DNA of 64,000 nt from assembly GCA_038373885.1 (NCBI GenBank), contig JAWZYV010012262.1:62001-126000 (forward strand). Direction: 5' to 3'. The notes beneath the pieces were generated by a model. It was not told the DNA's origin. It searched no databases and saw only the letters and a program-made list of their open reading frames with translations. The position numbers were made by a program, and so were the translations under genes. This document shows, one piece after another, positions 42,713 through 56,012 of the stretch (the first letter of the stretch is position 1; each line of letters opens with the position of its first letter). This DNA comes from Cheiracanthium punctorium (taxonomy: Eukaryota; Arthropoda; Arachnida; Araneae; Cheiracanthiidae).

Positions 42713-45260
42713 AGATTAGATAAGCAGTATTCTAATGAAAACCAGTAGCAAGTTAAAACTACTTTATTCGCATTTAGACATGTTTAAATAACTCTTTTTG
42801 CACTATTAGGTGTTTCACCTTAATATTTCAGATTTCACCGTAAAAAAGTGAAATGTTAAATAGTAAATTCTGAAATTTTTATAATTATATTAGTCTATAA
42901 AATGTATTATGAAGATACGGCGAGGCGTCTATTGTATTCAACTGGAAGAAATATCCCCTTTTAAAGATTCAATTATCAATTAATTAAAAAGTAAGTAATA
43001 ATAATTGTTATTTTTACTTTCAGGCGTTCTTTTTTAAAGTACTTTTTAATACAAAAGCAATTATTTAAAATATCAAAATATAAATAAAATTTTTAGAGGT
43101 TGATCCCAAAAATATTGTTTTTCTACATTTTTCCTTCTGTTCTGTTAGCTATAAACCGTTTGTGGTAAAGCATAATTTCCTAATACACAAAAATATGCAG
43201 AAAAGCCCAGCATGTTCTTTAAATAAGCTCAAAATATTTTTTCTTTTTCTTTTTTTCTTTCTCTTTTCTTTTCTTTCTTTCTCCTTTTTTGAGTTTAGAC
43301 TTTTTAGTTTTATATGGATTTTATAGTTGGAAATAAATAAATAAAAAGTGAATGGTTTTTTTTTTTTAGTAAGAGGGCTAGAAAAACCTAGCTTATCACA
43401 GAAAATAATTTTCTTACAAAAAAACTGCATTACCATACTCGGTTTAAGTATAAAAGCAAAATTATAATGATGATAATAATAATAGTAATAATAATAATTA
43501 AACACTACTTATTTCTTGTCATCAATACCATCTGGGTGAGAAATTTTGAGCTGTTTATTTGTTTTTATTTGAAAACTTCTGGTTCTTAGACCATAAATTG
43601 TATACGTAAACTAATTTTTATTCATATCATGTTAGTCCATTGGGATTTTTTAATTATTTCTGGTACTAACATTTTCATCATACAGCTTTTTCTAATGCTA
43701 GTGGTGAAGATAAATTTCTGATATCAGTATACAAAAAAGCTGAAAACTTTTTTGTATACTGATATCAAGTATATATAATAGTGAAATGATGTATGATTAA
43801 ACAAATCCTTTCGTCACTCTTTGGAATTTGCGGGACATAAATTTGTTATACATGATACCAGAATTTCAAAATTTTCTAATGGTTTTGTATTTTGAGATAG
43901 ACACTATAAGAATGTTAAAATATGTTGGTCGCATGCAGAAACCACTTCCGCGGAAAGGGTCAAGAATCGTCAGTTTAATTCTAATTCTAACTTTTCACAA
44001 ATATAACGAAATTCTCGTACGTAGCGATGAAAAACATATTTTTTTTTTCCAGAATTGAAATTTTTTAGTCAGGATTTTAGTTTACGGGGCAGGATAAAAA
44101 TGCTGATAAACTGTGTTATAATGACAACTCTCTTATAACGTCAAAATATTCTGTACGGCTCGCCCACAGAACACTACCACATACAACATCATTAACATAA
44201 TTTCGTTATAACGTCATAAATAGTTATCTGATCTCTTCAGCAATGTTATAGAATATCAGCAACGTTAACAAAGTTCAACTGTAAAGTTTGTATAATTCGT
44301 CAATATATTTTAACAACCAACTTTTTTTTAGTAAAGATACTTTAGAGATTAGTTATTTTCTAGTAAAGAGTAATCTGAGGAAATGTTTTGTAAATAAAAT
44401 ATTTTAATTCATTAAGTAAGCAACAAATTTCTATATTTAAGTTATTTTCTTTGCCTTCAGAAGAGTGGGGGGGTCTTATCCCTTTCCCTCCTCTGAGGGG
44501 TGCGTTATGGCATGAAATAAACACGAATTCTTTTTTTTTCTTCAAGTTTTTTTTTTTTTAAATCACGTTGAATGCGGCTCGAGTTTCCTACAATGTGATA
44601 TCGTATATTGCAATGTGATATATCGTTTCACCACTGAAATTCTTCAGGTTAAAACAATCCTTGGAACAAAAAAATCTAACATCGTCAAACTACCGTCGAT
44701 GTGTCATTCTAATCTTTCGTTTCTATCTTCGTCAGCATCTGTGAGGAGGTGGGGGGGGGACACACGAGATGTCTCTGAACGTGGCTGGTATGTTAAGTCC
44801 GAACTCTTCGGGAAAAGACAATACTGATTCAAGTCGACAGTTAAAAAATTTCACCTTATAAAGAAAATGGGCAGATGATTTAACCGTAAGTTAATGTTAA
44901 GAAAAAGTATTAGTAATAGGTAAGTAATGGTACTATATTTTTACAAACTTATTTTGCCGAATTAAATGGCGACATTTCACAAGGGAAATAGTGAAACTGT
45001 GTTGTTATTACTCAGGTTCATATTTATCTAACATCTAACAGGTGCAAAATTTTGTACACGAACTTCACTTCCTCTTTGTGCAAAGATGTTGTGTTTGCAG
45101 CAGATCACATTCAGGATTTTGTGCACTAGAAAAGAGTAAATAAATATTTGAAAACAAAATAATAATAACACCAAAAACAGGAGGAGTTCTTTCTTAATGT
45201 CAAATGATTGCAAGGATTATTTAATCCTGATTCTTATCTCGATACACACATAGTCACATT
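42713..45260. other. Intergenic with low-complexity tracts
   Basis: AT-rich with a pyrimidine-rich tract at 43235-43290. A short inverted repeat (TATCAGTATACAAAAAAGC / TTTTTTGTATACTGATATC) lies at 43720-43767. A TATAACGTCA-type pair at 44134-44220 may be MITE debris. No gene. Confidence 0.5.
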
Positions 45261-45488
45261 TTAACCCTTTCAAACCTGATTGAATAATTTCTCACCAACA
45301 GATATATGTGAATATTATTATAATAATATACATTAAATATGTAATAAAACAAATAAAGTAAAAATATCCTGATTACTAAATTTCCGTAAGATATACGAAA
45401 CCGTCTTGCACTTAAAATTATTATTATTTACATAAATATTCTTTCAAAATTTGTCCTCAATTGCGGAAGCCTGGTCTGAAAGGGTTAA
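45261..45488. mobile_element. piggyBac-like MITE, copy 2
   Basis: TTAACCCTTTCAAACCTGAT at the left and GGTCTGAAAGGGTTAA at the right. The interior aligns with 30318-30538 (TATCCTGATTA, CCGT, TTGTGGAA/TTGCGGAAG). Confidence 0.75.
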
Positions 45489-48085
45489 AATTACTTTGGA
45501 ATAAATTTCAGACTCATAAATCACAGAGAAAGAAACATATAAATGAAATTAAAAAATTATTTGAGAAGAATAAGCAGAATGTATTAGCATTTGAATATCA
45601 TGGAATGGATTGACTCCGAAGACCAAACTTAACTCTTAGAAGAGAAAAATTTTGCTTCACTCGCAAACACACTTAAGGATGCCATTAAAACTCAAAAGAA
45701 TTACTTTTTTTAATTTTTAAGTAATTACCGTTACAGTGGCATACATGTTGTACTTCGTGTTATTCATATAGATACATATTCAAATGAACTCTACATGTAC
45801 ATTCGGCAGTGATAATTTAAATTTAATGAAATCATTTTGTCTTTGCATATTTAAAGTAAAATTTACTTGGGAATCTTTTATTTGTAATAACACCATATTT
45901 TTAAGTATTTCAAGAGAACAAGTGTGCGTCAATAGGACAGTCTCCAAAGAATTATGAAAGTCATTTGATCTAAAGTTGAACTGTTGTCGCTTGTACCTGA
46001 AAAGTAGAAATGTTTGAACTTAAACAGCAATTTCTAGCAAAAATGTACAAACCATAATGTCTCAGAAGAGGTTGAACATCTAGGGGGTTGAGCGTCTAGG
46101 GGGATTCGCAAGACGGAGAATAGATTTGTCTCGTCTCGCAAAAATCCCTATCAAGTTACGATAAAAAAACACCTGTATTTTCTCGCATCAAGCTAAAAAT
46201 ATCTGTCTCGCGCCGCTTCACATCCATCCCTATTTGAATATGTGGTATGTTTTTCATGCCACTATGCTCCTGAAAGTTAAAACGTGTAAAATGTTTTTCG
46301 GTATATAAAATAAAGTTGAACGCTTCTCCAGACGTTAATTGTCCGTGTGAAGACAGGAACTCTGTAATGTATGGTAGGTGGTCTTCAACTCTGCCCTAAA
46401 CCTTATCGGTGAACAGGAATCAATTTAGAAAATTCTTGACTATAGGCACAGCTCGGGAGGGGGGGGGGGGGTGTCCCTAACACTGATGTAGGCAGCGTGA
46501 AATTTCAAAAGGTAAATTTCTGTCAGACTGTGCCCTGCTGTCGAAAGTCTGCGCTTTTTTTTTCCATCCAAAACGGCGGTATTATCTTTCATGATGAATT
46601 GAACAAACAGATTCAAGCTGTACATAAAATACCTAAGATTTTGCAACTTTTTTCAATCCCTGCTTATAAATGAAATGCCATCCAGTCATCGAGCAGATTG
46701 TCAACTTGTTTAAAATATTGTTTGAAAAAAATTGAAAGGATATATAAAAATTTGCTATTAAAAAAAAAAGACAAAATTAAAAAAAAATTGAATTGGGATT
46801 TTGTTTTTTGGGGGGCCCTATGTCCTGGCCTACCGGGACTAACGAAAAATCAAGGCCTGTCGGTAAAATTTGACTTCCAGTCGAAATCTGCCTACAAATT
46901 ACTTCACTTCAAATAAAAATAGAATTGAAATTAAACATCACATTGCAATATTCCCGATCCACATTCCTCCGACTGTCATACAGAAGAACAGGGCGAATAA
47001 AACGTCTCACTGCAAGATGGGTTTTAAAAAAATAAATAAAATCACTCCACCATTTTGAACAACAAGCATCGCCCTTTTTACTCGACGTCAGCAAACGTGG
47101 TCTGACTGAGAAGCCTCGTCCCCGGTGACTTCCAAGTGACGATTTTTAAAACATCGCGATTTCCTATAATGTAAAATAAAACTAGGGGATCGAAACACAC
47201 ACACACGCGAAGAGGGATCTGAGGCGAAGAGAAGAGTGAAAAGTAATTTATAACTGGTACCTAGATTCAGCAGAAATGACAAAATTTGTCGCACGTCAAA
47301 CTACGACGTCGGCAATATGAGAGCTGTCATTCGCGGTCGTACTTTTGACGTATGATTTCACCCCTTGTTGGGGGGAGGGAGCCCTTAGCTGTAACCGTGT
47401 TCATCCATACGGATAGAGATGTATGGAAGGTTTCTTTTTCATTTATTTTTTAATATTGTATATACATTTTTTCTTTTTTTTTTCTTTCTGGAGAAGTAGG
47501 GGATCCTCATAAAGGTCGGAAAAAGTTTTCTAAATTGGAAAGTTAGTGTGTTGAATAATGCAGAAGTTGGTACTTGCAATAAAATTCAAATTGTAAAAGG
47601 CAAGAGTGCTTGGTTGCTTGCACAGCTTGAGTGCATACTGCGGTTTCGCGGAGAAAGGTGATACACCCGGGAAAGTAAAATGCATGAACGGACTAAATTA
47701 AATCGACGTCAGAAACGAGGAACCTTGTGAAATTCTATCAACTCATAATGAAATAATAGACCGTGACGGAAGAATTGAATTCCAGTACTAAAATTTGCAA
47801 TATATGTGTTATTATTCTTATTCGTTTACTTATTTTTTAAAACATATATCATAAATATACCTTGAAAGGAACTTTTCCTTTTGGAAAACTTTAATTATAT
47901 CGACTACACAAAGTTTCAGAAATGTTTTTTATTGGGGGCGGAAGAACATAAACAAATTAAGTACTATGATATTTAGAGGAGGAGGCTCTAAGCAACGAAA
48001 GTCACATTGAATGGGGCTAAATGAAACACAAGCCACAGTACAAATCGTTATAAGCAGGTGAAGTCTGCTGAGTGTTTACAGTGTA
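45489..48085. other. Intergenic, scattered repeat ends only
   Basis: AT-rich. A CATCCATCCCTATTTG terminus at about 46222-46240 may belong to the family at 48088. No supported ORF. Confidence 0.45.
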
Positions 48086-48087
48086 AT

Positions 48088-48978
48088 AGGGATGGACGCG
48101 ATACGCGAGTCGAAACGGGCAATTTTGTGCGAAACGAGGCACGAGAATCAATTATGTCTCGCGAGACTGTCTCGTCCCACATTTTTTTTTACACTATGAT
48201 TTTCTTTGAGAATATCAGTGGCGTAACTGGTGGAGATTGTGACGTTCCCCTACTTTTCACTGGAGCTTACACGCCCTCAGGTTTTATTTTCAATGAGGAA
48301 GCTTATTATGTACGTTGTTAGTAAACAATTTTTACCATATTAAACTTTTTGTGATTCTGCACCGGAATGGAAACCGAAAACGGGCCTTTTAGACCACCTA
48401 ATAGTTATAACACAGAAAAAAAAAAAAAAAAAAAAAACATTAGTACAGGCTATTTTAGATTGATTTCTAATAATCTGATAAACCAAATGCAGCCTAATAC
48501 ACCGTAAATGCATCGTGAAATTACAGCAACAAAAAGGAAATCCATAATCAGGGCCGGACTGGGCCATCGGGCGGTCGGGAGATCGCCCGATGGGCCGGTG
48601 GTCATGTGGGCCTCATGGGTCGATGCTCTAGATGGTCTAGACACGACAGCGAACCGCAAGGTTGTGACGTAACATGTGCAAGCTATATTGTATGCTGAAT
48701 AATAGTTCCCAATTCTAAACTAACTTTATAGTTAAAATAAATAAAAAAATTTTGAAAAAAACGCACATACAAGGTTACTTCAAGGCGTAACGATCGTTTC
48801 GACCGAAAATTCGTTCGGTATTCGTCAGACAAACCCTTCCTTTTCATATCTTTATAGTTACTGAAATTGCAATGAGCTTACTGAAATTGCAATGAGCACG
48901 AAATGTTTTTCTGCGAGACGGCACGAAAACAGCTCTGAGTGTAGTCTCGTCGCGTCTCGAATCCATCCCTACCATCCC
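48088..48978. mobile_element. TIR element with TAGGGATGGA termini
   Basis: Left TAGGGATGGACGCGATACGC and right CGCGTCTCGAATCCATCCCTA are imperfect inverted repeats. Repeated CGAGACG-like motifs lie near both ends. An internal hAT-like CAGGGCCGGACTGGGCC at 48551 may be a nested insertion. A shorter relative is at 52201-52312. Confidence 0.55.
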
Positions 48979-51225
48979 TATAGTTAGGAGGTCTGAAATG
49001 GAACGTGTCTGTGACTTCACTGCGCATTTATTTACAAAATTCGCCATTTGTTCATGTTATGAATGTTTTAAATAATACTTTACTTCAAGAAAAATGGTCT
49101 AAATTTATAAATATATCTTACACAAGGATATAAAGTCATTAACATACGTAATTAATTTTCTATTAGTGATATTATTAAGGGTTACAGAACTAGTAAAATA
49201 TTTATGTGATATTTTTTTTTTTTCCTGGAAGAATAAGTCTACTTTTCCTTCTAGAATTCCACTGATAAATCTATATAATTTTAACAATTTTTTTTTTTTT
49301 GGGAGGATTTTTACAAGAGTCGATTTGCTGACTACACTTTCGAGATATTTGAAGATAATTCAGCATATGTTTACCTAAATAGGAGAGAAAAGTGGTTACC
49401 GATATACTGATAGCTGATCAACCTTCTTATCAGAATATCTGAAGCTCAATACTTGTCGCATTATCAATGTCTCAGACATAGAGCTAGAAGTTTGTATCAA
49501 AGGAAAAACCAGTATGAAACCACACGTGTTTTAGTCTTAAACACGAGATAAGAGAATCTCACGTGGCTGAATTCAAACGCCATTGGAACTAAGAACTGAT
49601 TTCTTAGATTTAATTTTCGATCTAATTTAAAACTGAGTGCCATTGAAGTACTTAAAAAAAGGATATGTCGTGTACATTCAATATTATACGTTATGCTCTC
49701 ATTTTTAATTGTTGCATTTTATTTTTTACTAAAAAATGCTGCATAAAAGTGTTTAATTTAGGGAAGTTTATAGATATTTCAGTGAGACATAAATACTAAT
49801 ACTTTTATTCGAAAAAAAAAAGGAAGAAGTAGCGGTATAAAAAATGTTCTAATTTGATGCAACAATTAATATAAGCATCGTATTTACTGATAAAAGCTTT
49901 ACAGAACTACAACTGTTCCTTTATACTACATTCAAAACTCAGTCGATAAAAAGCATTCTTTCGGAAAAATCATTCATCATTGCTTCAAATAACAAATCTG
50001 AATAAACATTTAAAGGTTTCATCTATTGCATATGGCCTTGTTTTCTTTTAAAATTACAATTTTCTTCTCTCTTTTTTTCTTTCTTTGTTATTAGTTTAAT
50101 ATTAAAAAAGTAAAATTTATTTTATTTTCAATGTAATTTTAGCTTATCATGTTCTTTCCCCGTCTCCCCCCCTCCAAATAAGAAAGAAACTTTGAGTAAT
50201 GTTTTTTATCAAAATATTCCTAAACTTTTGAGGGTTTTTTTCTTTTTCTTTTTCTCTTCTTTTTCTTTTTTTTTTCCGCAAAATTATTTCAAACTTTTCA
50301 AAATCTAAAAAATCCATTAACTAAAATGTTTATAATAATTTATAAACATGCATACTAGAAAAAAAGAAAAAAGAAAATGCACACCCAAAGAAATATTTTA
50401 AACACGCATTTTATTCCTTCCACCCATAAATTCTTACGTCAATAAAACATGCGCTCGTCTCCATTTTTTTATCCCTTCTTCATAAGGAAGAATGGAGAAA
50501 AAAATAATAATAATGCATGCATACACACAAAGGAAAAACAAAAAGAAGAAGAAAGGGGAAAAAAATCGTCATTTATATTTTTGTAGCAATTTTGCGCCCT
50601 GAACCATCTCAAAAGGTGCCCCCATGTCAGCGGCAACCTATGATTCTGGCAGAAGTTTGCGAAAGAGAGAAGGAATAACGGTGATGAAAAAACGGAACAA
50701 AAAAGTAATACCGTAGCGAAATGTATCAGATGAGGGGGGTGTCGGTCAAAATGGAATGCATATGCACGTGACACTTGCATATATGCATGCTATTGCGTCA
50801 CCGGAGCATGCAAAACCTCGGCAGTTAAAGCGTCCAAGCAGCAGTGATTTTTTTCTCGGGGATTCGTCCAATATTTACAGAGGAAGCCGTGTAGATACGG
50901 TCCGCGTTTATTCGTTGCACTTTGCTTGCAAGGATGAAAACTTAGTTCGCGCCCATGAAAATGAATACAAAAAACATTTTGTAATTTCTTTCTAATTAAT
51001 AAATCAGTTATTATAAAAGCAAGCTCATACAAAAATAATTCGTAAGCAAAGTCAACATACAATAACAAGACGTGGTTTGAGTTTTAATTAATACAGAAAA
51101 AGGATTTAGAGACCTATACAGGGAGCTTGGTTAAATTTTAACTTTTGAAATGCTGTAAGAAATAATTACTGCTAAGATGACCTGAAATTTGAGCTGTATG
51201 GTGTCGAAGGAATGATAAATGGTAT
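48979..51225. other. Intergenic, nothing recognised
   Basis: AT-rich with pyrimidine runs at 50060 and 50230-50280. The 79- to 103-codon frames at 50469-51068 overlap on both strands and show no motif. Confidence 0.45.
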
Positions 51226-51228
51226 CAG

Positions 51229-51445
51229 CGGTGGATATAAAGGAGAGCTTGGGGCTTTAGCCCCCCCCCCTCCCCCCAAAAGACGTTGCTAACGGGCACC
51301 ATATTTTTTTTTTCAATGTTCACTTTGTTCAAGTCAAAACACCGTTTTAGCTGAACAATTTGCTTTATTTTACATTTTGCTATGCCAAATTAACTTCGAA
51401 AAAAAAATAGCCCCCCCAAAAAACTATTTTTGCATCCGCCACTGA
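51229..51445. mobile_element. hAT-like MITE
   Basis: Ends CAGCGGTGGATATAAAGG and TTTTTGCATCCGCCACTG (complement CAGTGGCGGATGCAAAA). Internal C-runs near both ends. Same terminus type as 8764-9012. Confidence 0.65.
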
Positions 51446-51565
51446 ATATCACAACAAAAAAAGTAAATAAAATAAAAATCATAAAAATGAGATCCAAATT
51501 TTAGTAATAGATGATGCTGTATGTAAGCAATTAAACAAATTCAAACAATGCGCTTGACACATTGC

Positions 51566-51602
<37 letters not shown>

Positions 51603-51684
51603 CGCGAGTTGCATAGCGTTTTCCTCATATATATTCCGTCTGGATATCGATTTGTTTCATTTTGTCAACCTTCATGAGCCCTTT

Positions 51685-51900
51685 TTTGTCCTTGGACGAC
51701 TGGATAAGACACTGACCATTTCAGACGGCTGAAATGTTGAAGTCCAGCGCTCTGTCCTGCCGCAAGGCTATTTGATCTATAACGGTTTGGAGGTTTGGTC
51801 GGTTTACATGAATACGCGATAGAAGCTCTTAAAAAGCCCTCCGACCAAGACACCCCTTTGCACAGGCAGACAGCTCTTGCGCATCTTTGCCGTTAACACA
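51685..51900 (+). mobile_element. tRNA-derived SINE
   Basis: A-box-like GACGACTGGATAAGACACTG, then GTTGAAGTCCAGCGCTCTG. The body has GGTTTGGTCGGTTTACATGA and TACGCGATAGAAGCTCTTA, as at 26895. Confidence 0.7.
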
Positions 51901-52200
51901 ACTGATGACTTTAATAATTCATATTAATATTTCCTATTTTAAACACCCCTGTTTTAATAAATGCTTTGACAAGGGTTGTTTAAGACACATTAATACAAGA
52001 TATTTTTGTGCAGGGTTTTGTGTATAAAGTTTCTAAGGCACTGCAGTTGAGTAAATCAGTTCCTGATCACAGCATTTCATTGATTGTTATAAAAACTCAT
52101 AGGAAGGTTTGCATTACATGCAATCACATGTGATGCCGAAGAGTAACTCCAGTTTATCAGGTACTGACAAAGTACGAATATTCCATAACAAATGTTTTCT
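51901..52200. other. Short intergenic stretch, nothing recognised
   Basis: AT-rich, no repeats or ORFs identified. Confidence 0.4.
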
Positions 52201-52312
52201 AGAGATGAATGAGACGAGACAGACCTTAACTTTTATGCTAGATGAGGCAAAGCATATCAGCTGTTTTGTCAGACGAGATAGACTTTTTCTTCGCCTCACG
52301 TCGATCCCTACT
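52201..52312. mobile_element. Short TAGGGATG-type MITE
   Basis: TAGAGATGAATGAGACGAGA at the left and CGCCTCACGTCGATCCCTA at the right. Internal AGACGAGA repeats. A relative of 48088-48978. Confidence 0.55.
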
Positions 52313-52669
52313 ACTTTCTGCAGGAACTATTATAATTTGTCATTATGCATTTTTGCAGTTGTAATCAGTTCGGTGTCCCTGTAAATAGTTGCGTTCATCC
52401 AGTATTCGAAAGTCTGCCGCAAAAATTTATCTGAATAGATCCATAGGGACTGTGTTGGGCCCTCCCAGGATTTACTCTTGACACCAATCTCCCGAACTCT
52501 GCGCATATGTCTGAAGAACTCTGGGCCAAAAGGCAAAACAAAAAGAGGCTGTGGGAGGCTGCAGCGAAGTTCGGCCAAAAAGTACCGATTTCTCGTTTCT
52601 GAAAATGCCTCAGTAACTGTGAATCCATGGAAGAAAATTTCTCAGAAACATAGTTGAGTATATAGATTT

Positions 52670-52697
52670 TTTATTTTATTTTATTTTATTTTATTTT
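52670..52697. repeat. (TTTTA)n simple repeat
   Basis: Five perfect TTTTA-type units. Confidence 0.85.
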
Positions 52698-52943
52698 TGT
52701 CTCCTCTACTCGTGCAGAATCGTAATCATGGAAAGAACAGAGGGAGGCAATCGCAGTCTTTGAAACAACAAGAAAAACACCATGTAATGTGAAATGGTAA
52801 TGAAATCGGATAAACGAGAAGTCGCTTGTCTAATGGCTTCTATCTCACCTTTCAAATTCGTAGCAAATAAAACCACACAGCACCAGAATCCTCATAACTA
52901 TTCTCACACTAATAGCCGACTTCAGCAGAACCATCGACATACA

Positions 52944-53369
52944 TACAGCGTGTTCTGGAACTTTGTATGCAGACTTGGCGGGAAGGTTGGCAACGTCGTT
53001 AGAAACAATAGTTACATAGGAAAGCATGGGTGGAAATCGATAGGTGGCGCTGTACGCGAACTCTTAAGGTCATCACGTGTGGCTTCCTCATTGTCATATC
53101 TGCACGAGTGTGGAGGTCCCGGGTTCGGGCCTATCGCGCGGCTGTTCATCTAACGGTATGGAGTTTTGAGTGGTTTTCTCCAGATGTAACACGAATACAC
53201 TTTAGAATCCCTTTAAAAGTCCTCCGCCTAAGGCACTCCCCTCTGGAGAGCTCGCGTACAGCTCCTCCAATCGATTTCCGCCTATGCTTTCCCGTGTAAT
53301 TATGGTTCCTAACGATGATGTCTACCATTTCTCCAAGTTCGTACACGAAGTTCCGGGACACATTATATA
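52944..53369. mobile_element. Inverted pair of ~120-bp units with a SINE in the loop
   Basis: Unit A starts TACAGCGTGTTCTGGAACTT at 52944 and runs to about 53063. Its inverse, unit B, runs from about 53250 to CCGGGACACATTATATA at 53369. They are mirrored through AAATCGATAGGTGGCGC / CTCCAATCGATTTCCGC. A third unit oriented like B is at 53588-53712. The TACAGNGTGT ends suggest Tc1/mariner-type MITEs. Confidence 0.65.
53095..53240 (+). mobile_element. tRNA-derived SINE
   Basis: B-box-like GGTCCCGGGTTCGGGCC, then AGTGGTTTTCTCCAGATGTA, ACACGAATACACTTTAGAAT and AAGTCCTCCGCCTAAGGCA. It sits in the loop of the inverted pair above. Confidence 0.75.
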
Positions 53370-53587
53370 TGGAGCCAACATATCTGTTTACTTTTGCAGT
53401 TCTTTCCGGTAGATTATCGACCACAACTTTCAAATAGTTTTATTTTACATGAAAAAATTGGAATTATTCAAACATCAAATTACAAAAAAAAAAAAAAAAA
53501 AAAAGGAATCAGTGGTAGGCAATCTTCCGAAAGAAAACCCCGTAAAAGTTGGCAGATATGACAAAGAGGAAACTACACGTGCCGATC

Positions 53588-53712
53588 TTGAGAAACTCGC
53601 GTACAGTGCCACCTGTCGATTTCCGCCCATGCTTTCCTGTGTAATTATGGTTCCTAACGATGTTGCCTACCAACCCTCCAAGTTTGTGTACGAAGTTACG
53701 GGACACCTTGTA
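53588..53712. repeat. Third ~120-bp unit of the mariner-like MITE
   Basis: CTCGCGTACAGTGCCACCTG through GTTACGGGACACCTTGTATA. It closely matches unit B (TCGATTTCCGCC, TTATGGTTCCTAACGATG). Confidence 0.75.
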
Positions 53713-53796
53713 TATACAGCCAAGTATCTTCCAGACACCTAGTTGCAATGGCTAAGATTTGAGTGTGGCACTAGCTGTTTATAGGCATTGGTTACT

Positions 53797-53930
53797 TCTA
53801 GGCCGAAAATAATGGTCACTTTATTATAGTGTAGTGGTGGACCAGCGTTGCCTCTTATGGGGGAACGGACGAAATGACACCCAAGCCTATGTCAGGAATC
53901 GGAACCGCGGACACATGATGTGGTAGAATG
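53797..53930 (-). mobile_element. SINE of the second family, diverged copy
   Basis: Shares GGAACGGACGAAATGACACC and the CAGGAATCGGAACC (complement of a B box) with 28490-28692. Confidence 0.5.
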
Positions 53931-54323
53931 TTTTTCAAGACATTGTATTTGAGTTCAGTTCTTTTTCTGTAGCCTAGAAACGTATAATGAATTCTTCTTT
54001 TCCTAATATGTTAATATTAAAAGAATTCCGAGTAAAATGTTTTAAAAATAATTAAAATGCCGATTTCTTTCTATGTAAAATAGCAGTGTTTTTCGAAATT
54101 TGATTGTTCTCTATTTATAAACTTAGTAATTAGGAACTGTAAGCTTTCTAATCCCCCCCCCCTTCCGCAGCAATGAAAAAAAAAGGAAGAAGACGTTTAT
54201 AATTTATACTTACGTGAAATTTTTTGAGAAAGTAGAAAATGCGCAAAATTAAAACAAAGAGGGGGGTGGGTGTGATTGTAAAGTGCATTGAACAAGTTTG
54301 GGAAATCCTAAGATTTTAAAATG

Positions 54324-54751
54324 TACAGGGGTGGTTATAATTAAACTTCCGTACAATATTCTGTAGCTAAAACTGGGGGAGCAGATAATTGCCATAAACT
54401 GTAGCAAATGAACATTACGCGCATTCTAGGAAGTTTTAAAAAAGTTTAGCATCAAAAATGTCCACTAGGTGATTGTTTTCATGGTTATTCAGCTCAAGAA
54501 TTAGCTCAGTTAATGAATGTTCAAAAATTATACACTAAATGTTAAAACAGTTTGTAAAATTCGAGTTAGACATTTCCGTGGTTATTTTGTTTTTTTTTTC
54601 ATGCAAAGCGCCATCTAGTGGACATTTTTGAACCTTTTCTTTCCGAAATTACTTTAGCGTATCTCACGCATAGTTTATGAACCAAATTTGGTTACAATCC
54701 GTTCACCCGTTTCAGCTGTAGTGCACTAATGTTGTTTATAAACACTCTGTA
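54324..54751. mobile_element. Tc1/mariner-like MITE
   Basis: TACAGGGGTGGTTATAATTA at the left mirrors TTTATAAACACTCTGTA at the right, with TA at both ends. The interior has a diverged inverted pair (GTCCACTAGGTGATTG / GCGCCATCTAGTGGAC). Confidence 0.6.
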
Positions 54752-54894
54752 TATCTTCCATTTCCAGTAATAGAAATCAATATATGTTATTAAAATAAAC
54801 TTGAAGTACACGTTTTCCTATTTGCAGGCAACCGAATTTCCCTTTTACAGGCAACCGAATCTTTGCAGTCATCAACTATGAACAAACCTAGTTG

Positions 54895-55810
54895 GGTACA
54901 GCTTTAGTAGTTGTCCTTTTTGGCTCGATTTTATTTGGCAACTTTTCTTGGCTCGATAAAGGAAACCTTTATGGTAACCCTGTCGTTTGACGATCGGACG
55001 GCTATTTAGTTCCGAAAATGGCTATTGGCTGATGACGTGCTTTGATTTTATTTTAGTGGCTTTATTTTAATTAAATTCTATTATTTAATTATTTTTTAAA
55101 TTTAAAATGGATGTTTAATTTCCTACTGACTGTTTATTTACAGTTTAGTATGAATTAACATTATTTTGATAGTACTTTTTAGGTTAATATTTTCGTTGTT
55201 CTTTGTTTATTTGTTAAGGGTAGAAGCAACAAATAATTACTTTATTAATATTTTATACCGTGAAATAACATTTGATAGCTTGATTTTATTATTTCAATAT
55301 TGCAATAATTTAGCGATTTTAATCAAGGTATGAGATAAGCATTATTTGTTTATATTTGTTATGATTTAAACTAGTTCTTTGCTTTTGCTTACGTATGCTT
55401 TTGTCAGAAAGCTAAAATATATTTTAATTTTTTTATGTTTTTTTTATTTATGTTATTTTTGTGAGGTATTGTCTTTATACTATTATTTGTTCGCATTATT
55501 AAATTTTTTCTATTAAGAAAGATAGAGAGGGGGCGTGCCCCCTCACATAAAAAATAATTAAATTTTATTAAACCGAATCTATATGTAAAAGTAAGCTTGT
55601 AATCTGTTATAATTTATTTTTTCATAAAAATATTTAAAAGCCATAACAAATCATAGCAAAGTTAACGGGGAGAATCAATTATCTCGGAAACCAGCGCCAT
55701 CCGATCCGCCATATTGTTTACTATTGGCATAGGCAAAGCAAACTTGGGTTGGCGACAAGATTTTGTCGCCAAAACAAAAGCGCGCCAAAAAGGACTAATA
55801 CTAAAGCTGT
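54895..55810. mobile_element. Foldback-type TIR element, forward copy
   Basis: GGTACAGCTTTAGTAGTTGT at the left mirrors AGGACTAATACTAAAGCTGT at the right. GTCGCCAA/TTGGCGAC hairpins lie at the right end. AT-rich interior without an ORF. The inverted copy is at 56966-58002. Confidence 0.75.
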
Positions 55811-56012
55811 TTCCCCAGTTGATCAGATGCATTACTTATTGGTTACTCAACTGAATATTTAAGACATAAAACCAGATACAGAAGTATCTTCTCGAAGTTA
55901 AACATGGGATAGGAATTTTATTCAAAGCTTCATGCGCTGGAACAGCGAAGAGGAATAATATCGCCACTACGGACATATAGAGTCTTCTGGTTTCAGTCTT
56001 CTGGCCATCATT

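Noticed and set aside
48551..48660. Complete hAT element starting CAGGGCCGGACTGGGCC
   Set aside because: Only one terminus is visible and no matching inverted end or target duplication was found nearby.
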